From: a virus | IMG/VR virus record: IMGVR_UViG_3300044609_001261 | Span: 1 to 45,162 of that record | Reading direction: 5' to 3' (one strand) | Length of the DNA stretch: 45,162 nt | Position numbers and translations under genes: made by a program | Shown here: positions 42,229 to 45,162 of the stretch, piece after piece | Position numbering within the stretch: the first letter of the stretch is position 1 | How the letters are laid out: the number at the start of each line of letters is the position of its first letter | The notes under the pieces: model-generated | Databases searched by the model: none | The model's input: the letters and a program-made list of their open reading frames with translations, nothing else | What the model was told of the DNA's origin: nothing

Positions 42229-42981
42229 TCAAGGACTCAGCCTTGCCTTGTGTAGCCGCTTTTCTTCATAATAGCTCCAGACATTCGGTGCCCATCTTTG
42301 CAGTTCAGGTACAAAAGCATCGCAAAGTGCTTGAATTTCAAGTTGTGCATCAAGTTTTGAACGAAGATCCATAAAGTGAAGTACAGAACGCAGGTTAAAT
42401 GAAACTACAAAGTTCTGGCGGATTGCTTGAGGAAGATAGTCACGAATATGCTCTTCACACATTCCCTGGTCATAATACTCAGCATACTCTTCACACTCAC
42501 TCAGAATACGACCTAGTTTGCGTTGACGATGCTCAGCAGTCCACTCATACTTCTTACCCTTACGATTGGTATAGAACCCTTCAGGACGTACATAAAAAAC
42601 ATCTTCAACATTTAACTCACGCTTAGCAACCTTTACAACTCGCTTCCCAGTATACCGCTGAGATTGAACGTCCCAAGAAGTTCCAATACGATGAGTTCTT
42701 GCCTGAACAACTACATTGTGAACAAACCCAGAACAAGAAAAAGTAATTCCAGGATGCTCTATAGGACCCCAATGACCACGCTCATTTGCAAGAAGTTGCT
42801 CAACAATCCATTCTCCACATTTTTGATAACTAGGAACCTCAACTTTATGAATAGGAACTTCAGAATAATCACCTTTTCCTGCTTGCCAAATGACTTGCTC
42901 TGGAATTGGATAACATTGAAGTTTTACAACTTGAAGATTTTTATCAAGTTCAAGAAGATCTTTTGCTTTGATAGGTTTCAT
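42229..42981 (-). CDS. thyX: Flavin-dependent thymidylate synthase ThyX
   Basis: 250-aa enzyme that makes dTMP from dUMP using FAD and methylene-tetrahydrofolate. The signature region is QARTHRIGTSWDVQSQRYTG (93-112), the divergent RHR-type motif of cyanobacterial and cyanophage ThyX, with Ser107 and Arg109 after it. FSCSGFVHNVVV precedes it, and FMDLRSKLDAQLEIQAL (203-219) gives the C-terminal substrate-binding part. It supplies thymidylate for phage DNA synthesis. The gene follows the 85-aa gene after 2 bases, and a promoter for the next genes starts at its stop codon. Confidence 0.93.
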   Translation of the reverse strand: MKPIKAKDLLELDKNLQVVKLQCYPIPEQVIWQAGKGDYSEVPIHKVEVPSYQKCGEWIVEQLLANERGHWGPIEHPGITFSCSGFVHNVVVQARTHRIGTSWDVQSQRYTGKRVVKVAKRELNVEDVFYVRPEGFYTNRKGKKYEWTAEHRQRKLGRILSECEEYAEYYDQGMCEEHIRDYLPQAIRQNFVVSFNLRSVLHFMDLRSKLDAQLEIQALCDAFVPELQRWAPNVWSYYEEKRLHKARLSP

Positions 42982-42983
42982 AA

Positions 42984-43241
42984 TTACTTTTTCTTTTTAG
43001 GTTGCTTTGGTTCAACTCCCCATAGCTTGGGGTTTACTTTCCCGTCTGTCCAACAAATGTTTTTCAGACCTTCTCGATACTGATCCCAGTACATGTCGAA
43101 GATCTGAGCCCGCTTGTTACATACCACTATATCATACTTTTCCTGGTTGTCAAGTAGATAGGTGACCAGATATGAATTCAGAGGAAGAGATTTATCTTTT
43201 GCTAGTTCTTTACTACAGTCTTTATGTACAATTTTACACAT
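42984..43241 (-). CDS. Hypothetical protein (85 aa)
   Basis: Not recognised. The chosen start is the ATG at 43241, with AGG seven bases upstream, one base after the stop of the 150-aa gene; the longer in-frame version would need to start inside that gene. The protein is basic, has four Cys (C2, C9, C41, C53), a central part NSYLVTYLLDNQEKYDIVVC and QIFDMYWDQYREGLKNICW, and ends in a Lys run (PKQPKKKK). There is no membrane segment. It is coupled between the 150-aa gene and thyX. Confidence 0.75.
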   Translation of the reverse strand: MCKIVHKDCSKELAKDKSLPLNSYLVTYLLDNQEKYDIVVCNKRAQIFDMYWDQYREGLKNICWTDGKVNPKLWGVEPKQPKKKK

Positions 43242-43242
43242 A

Positions 43243-43695
43243 TCACGACCTATTTCCCCACTGGATTTCGGGATATGCCTCCTCCACACATGCTCTGGTA
43301 ATCTTATACTTTTTACCTAGAGTTTTATCTTTTACCATACAAAGCACCTTTGCTTCATCTTGGTGAAGTCCTTCCAGTAACTGAATGAACATGATCTCTC
43401 GTTTGCTAGTTGATAGACCATCATTACCACCCTTTACGAAATTGTATAGAATTCTGTATTGGTGAAGTAAGCGAGTGTGTTCAGTATCTGCAGGAGCTTC
43501 GTTAGGAGTATATGGAACTTCTCCCTCGGGTAAAAGACTAATTACACTATCATCAAAATTCCAAATTAAAATTGATTGTAGTGCTGCAGTTTTATACCTA
43601 TGCAGTAATTCAATTTTTTCTTTTTTTGTTTTTGCATTGGAAACTTTTTGCAATACTTCAGAAAGCAAAAGTCTCTCTACTGGTAGTTCAGCCAT
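43243..43695 (-). CDS. Conserved cyanophage protein, DUF6433-like (150 aa)
   Basis: Function unknown. MAELPVERLLLSEVLQKVSN starts the protein, followed by helices (KKEKIELLHRYKTAALQSIL), SLLPEGEVPYTPNEAPADTE, LYNFVKGGNDGLSTSKREIM, LEGLHQDEAKVLCMVKDKTL and a C-terminus ACVEEAYPEIQWGNRS. This order matches a family of cyanophage and T4-like phage proteins that I recall as DUF6433, encoded near RNase H. It is soluble, helical and mildly acidic. The start lies 3 bases after the RNase H stop. The gene context points to a replication or nucleotide-pool role, but nothing in the sequence shows it. Confidence 0.75.
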   Translation of the reverse strand: MAELPVERLLLSEVLQKVSNAKTKKEKIELLHRYKTAALQSILIWNFDDSVISLLPEGEVPYTPNEAPADTEHTRLLHQYRILYNFVKGGNDGLSTSKREIMFIQLLEGLHQDEAKVLCMVKDKTLGKKYKITRACVEEAYPEIQWGNRS

Positions 43696-43698
43696 GAG

Positions 43699-44580
43699 TT
43701 AAAAATCCTCCAATTCATTTAATAATGAGACTAGTTTATTTTCAATGAAATAATTCATTGAAACCTTATTAGGTTTACTACTATTTAATAGATTAAATTC
43801 GGTGACAATTTTATCTTCTATTTCAGATGGAATTTGCGTAAGATCAATTAGTTTTAAATTCCGATGGTAGTTTGATAATTGTTCTTCATTACAATAAGTT
43901 TCTGGTTCTGAATGAATCCACTTAGCAATGTTCTTTTTACTAATTGGTTTTTGTCTTTTGCCAGTGACAAAAGTATCAGAAGCAGATAAAAAGTTAGGAA
44001 TGCCATCAGACCTATCACCTTTAATTACGTGTTCTTTTATATAAAGTTTTGGATTTATGTCGGCATTGACATATTTCTTTTGGGTAGGATTATACTGAGA
44101 TACACAAGGATACTTTAATAATTGAATGAAGTCCTTATCTCCAGATAAAATTAAAACTTTTTCGGTGGATAGATTTTGTTTTTGTCGTTGAATGTTCTGT
44201 GTAGCAACAAATTTAGATAATGCTGCGATTATATCATCTGCTTCTGCTCCATACACTTCCATAACAACGTATGGAAAATTGTCACGAATTTCATCACGTA
44301 TTTTGTTAAGAATGTCAAAAATTTGACTCCAATCAAATGATGATTTTTCTCGGTCTTTTTTTCTGTTTTGTTTATAATATGGGAAGTATTCTTTTCTCCA
44401 ATAGTGTTTGCTATCGTAACAAAGAACTAAATTCCCATATTCGGCATGAAATTTCTTTTTGTATGATTTGAGAGATGTAAGTACCATGTGACGGACCATA
44501 TTTTCATCAAGTCCGTCACTCAGTCTAGTCTGCATCATCAAATTACTAATCATGCACTGATTCATATCAACCAGTATCAT
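43699..44580 (-). CDS. rnh: RNase H / 5'-3' exonuclease (T4 rnh-like)
   Basis: 293 aa, close to T4 RNase H (305 aa), a FEN-1-type nuclease that removes RNA primers from lagging-strand fragments. The acidic metal-binding residues are in place: Asp5 (ILVDMNQ), Asp56 (LCYDSKHYWRKEYFP), Glu113, Asp115 and Asp116 (GAEADDIIAAL), Asp148 and Asp150 (LSGDKDFIQL), Asp189 and Asp192 (KGDRSDGIPNF). The arch region RKEYFPYYKQNRKKDREK is basic, as needed to hold the flap. The start has GAGG eight bases upstream and lies 3 bases after the small membrane protein gene. Confidence 0.92.
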   Translation of the reverse strand: MILVDMNQCMISNLMMQTRLSDGLDENMVRHMVLTSLKSYKKKFHAEYGNLVLCYDSKHYWRKEYFPYYKQNRKKDREKSSFDWSQIFDILNKIRDEIRDNFPYVVMEVYGAEADDIIAALSKFVATQNIQRQKQNLSTEKVLILSGDKDFIQLLKYPCVSQYNPTQKKYVNADINPKLYIKEHVIKGDRSDGIPNFLSASDTFVTGKRQKPISKKNIAKWIHSEPETYCNEEQLSNYHRNLKLIDLTQIPSEIEDKIVTEFNLLNSSKPNKVSMNYFIENKLVSLLNELEDF

Positions 44581-44583
44581 AAA

Positions 44584-44814
44584 TTAATCCTCTTCGTCTT
44601 CGTCTTCCTCTTCTTCAAAGCGTACAGCAATCAATTCTTCGGTAATATAGTTTCCATTTTCATCATACATTTCTGGATGTCCAGTTGCATTATTTGAAAT
44701 TGGATTGAAGTATTCATTTGCGAACCATCCAAAAACCATACCAACTAAAAATGATAATCCTATTAGAACAAAACCTACTGCAAATACAGTGAGCAAAAGT
44801 AATAGATTTGTCAT
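44584..44814 (-). CDS. Small membrane protein (76 aa)
   Basis: One N-terminal membrane segment of about 28 residues (NLLLLLTVFAVGFVLIGLSF followed by LVGMVFGWF) and a soluble, acidic C-terminus ending EEEEDEDEED. A short motif HPEMYDENGNYITEELIAVR links the two; this part looks conserved among cyanophages. The topology is probably N-out or N-in single span with the acidic tail in the cytoplasm; this is not decided by sequence. GGGAAGAG before the ATG gives a good ribosome site. It could act at the membrane in host takeover, but the role is unknown. Confidence 0.75.
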   Translation of the reverse strand: MTNLLLLLTVFAVGFVLIGLSFLVGMVFGWFANEYFNPISNNATGHPEMYDENGNYITEELIAVRFEEEEDEDEED

Positions 44815-44834
44815 GGTTCTCTTCCCGTTGAGTG

Positions 44835-44993
44835 TTAGTCTTGTATATCTTCTATAAAGATTTTAACTTCCACCCTATAGTTCCTTTTAAATATGGAAAC
44901 TAATTTATCGAAGTGGAAGTCAGGCTTTTGCAAGTCTTGTTTCCTCCCACTTATCATTGCTCTTACATTTTTATTTAGTAACTTTTCTGTCAT
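44835..44993 (-). CDS. Small hypothetical protein (52 aa)
   Basis: A short frame whose ATG overlaps the stop of the upstream gene (ATGA) and which ends 20 bases before the next gene. It starts MTEKLLNKNVRAMISGRKQD, continues with QKPDFHFDKLVSIFKRNYRV, and ends KIFIEDIQD. It is basic in the first two thirds and has no membrane segment or known motif. The gene-like overlap and the lack of any other frame in this stretch are the evidence that it is real. Confidence 0.55.
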   Translation of the reverse strand: MTEKLLNKNVRAMISGRKQDLQKPDFHFDKLVSIFKRNYRVEVKIFIEDIQD

Positions 44994-45162
44994 GCAATAA
45001 CTTTGATTAGAATATGTTTGGAAGTCATTCTTCCAGATGGAGCCTTTGGTTTAGTAGTTAGATGAGTGCCAATAGATTCAGCATTAAACTTACTACATGA
45101 AATAACCTCTGTCAAAAATTCTTCGGGTTTTCTCAAAGTACGAACCCAAGATTTTTCTGCAT
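44990..45162 (-). CDS. C-terminal part of an unidentified gene (cut by window edge)
   Basis: An open frame enters from the right edge and ends at a TGA at 44990. The last 56 residues are visible: AEKSWVRTLRKPEEFLTEVI, then SCSKFNAESIGTHLTTKPKA, then PSGRMTSKHILIKVIA. The sequence is basic and has no motif I recognise. Its stop overlaps the start of the 52-aa gene, so it is part of the same leftward operon. Confidence 0.6.
   Translation of the reverse strand, partial: AEKSWVRTLRKPEEFLTEVISCSKFNAESIGTHLTTKPKAPSGRMTSKHILIKVIA

Noticed and set aside
42664-43083. 139-codon plus-strand frame
   Set aside because: It is antisense to thyX and the 85-aa gene, both well supported, and has no promoter or ribosome site.
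43242-43289. N-terminal extension of the 85-aa gene
   Set aside because: It overlaps the end of the 150-aa gene; the ATG at 43241 has a ribosome site and lies one base past that gene's stop.
1-45162. tRNA genes, CRISPR arrays, insertion sequences, integrase or attachment sites
   Set aside because: None seen; intergenic gaps are all under 120 bases and hold only promoters, terminators and leaders.

Overview
The window is a 45 kb, AT-rich segment of a T4-like cyanomyovirus, most likely infecting marine Synechococcus or Prochlorococcus. The evidence is T4-type genes (gp4, gp26, gp32, gp33, gp48, gp53, gp54, gp59, RNase H) mixed with cyanophage-typical genes (phoH, thyX, speD, a CP12-like gene, a DUF1825 protein). 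Coding density is very high and start/stop overlaps (ATGA, TAATG) are common. No tRNA, CRISPR array, insertion sequence or integrase was seen. Almost everything reads leftward (minus strand); only gp48 and gp53 read rightward.

Layout from right to left. (1) 45162-37765, replication and metabolism block, minus strand: the C-terminus of an unidentified gene, a 52-aa and a 76-aa small protein, RNase H, a conserved 150-aa protein, an 85-aa protein, ThyX, then a host-type promoter followed by a 182-aa protein, an FmdB-like 77-aa protein, PhoH, a PD-(D/E)XK exonuclease, late-transcription factor gp33, helicase loader gp59 and a DUF1825 protein. A second host-type promoter drives gp32 (SSB), which ends at a strong terminator. 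(2) 36039-37723, plus strand: gp48 tail-tube cap and gp53 baseplate wedge. (3) 36003-23689, minus strand: gp4, a 187-aa protein, gp54, gp26 with a programmed -1 frameshift extension, two tandem tape-measure-like/peptidoglycan-hydrolase proteins, a gp27-like hub, a CP12-like protein and a gp5-like spike. (4) 23675-22993: a 61-aa gene with a near-consensus sigma70 promoter, and speD. (5) 22941 to the left edge: three very large tail-fibre/virion proteins (4615 aa, 1836 aa, and one of at least 995 aa running off the window) and one small conserved protein of 156 aa.

How the genes work together: gp32, gp59 and RNase H serve the replication fork, ThyX supplies thymidylate, and gp33 (with gp55 and the clamp, not in this window) directs RNA polymerase to late promoters. 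Matches to the T4-type late -10 motif (TATAAATA or a one-base variant) lie directly in front of the three giant fibre genes, speD, gp48, gp4 and possibly gp26, often right beside the previous stop codon. The structural block encodes the central tail axis and baseplate.

The most notable observation is a complete -1 frameshift cassette at the end of gp26: an SD-like GGAGGG, 9 nt, the heptamer T TTT TTC, 8 nt, and a small hairpin. It fuses a 62-codon start-less reading frame that lies immediately upstream of the tape-measure-like genes, the classical position of the tail-chaperone frameshift of other tailed phages. Other notable points are a CP12-like protein translationally coupled inside the hub operon, a gp5-like hub with no recognisable lysozyme domain next to two tape-measure-like proteins that do carry wall-hydrolase domains, a pair of overlapping divergent late promoters between gp4 and gp48, and a late promoter whose predicted transcript would begin with a terminator-like hairpin.
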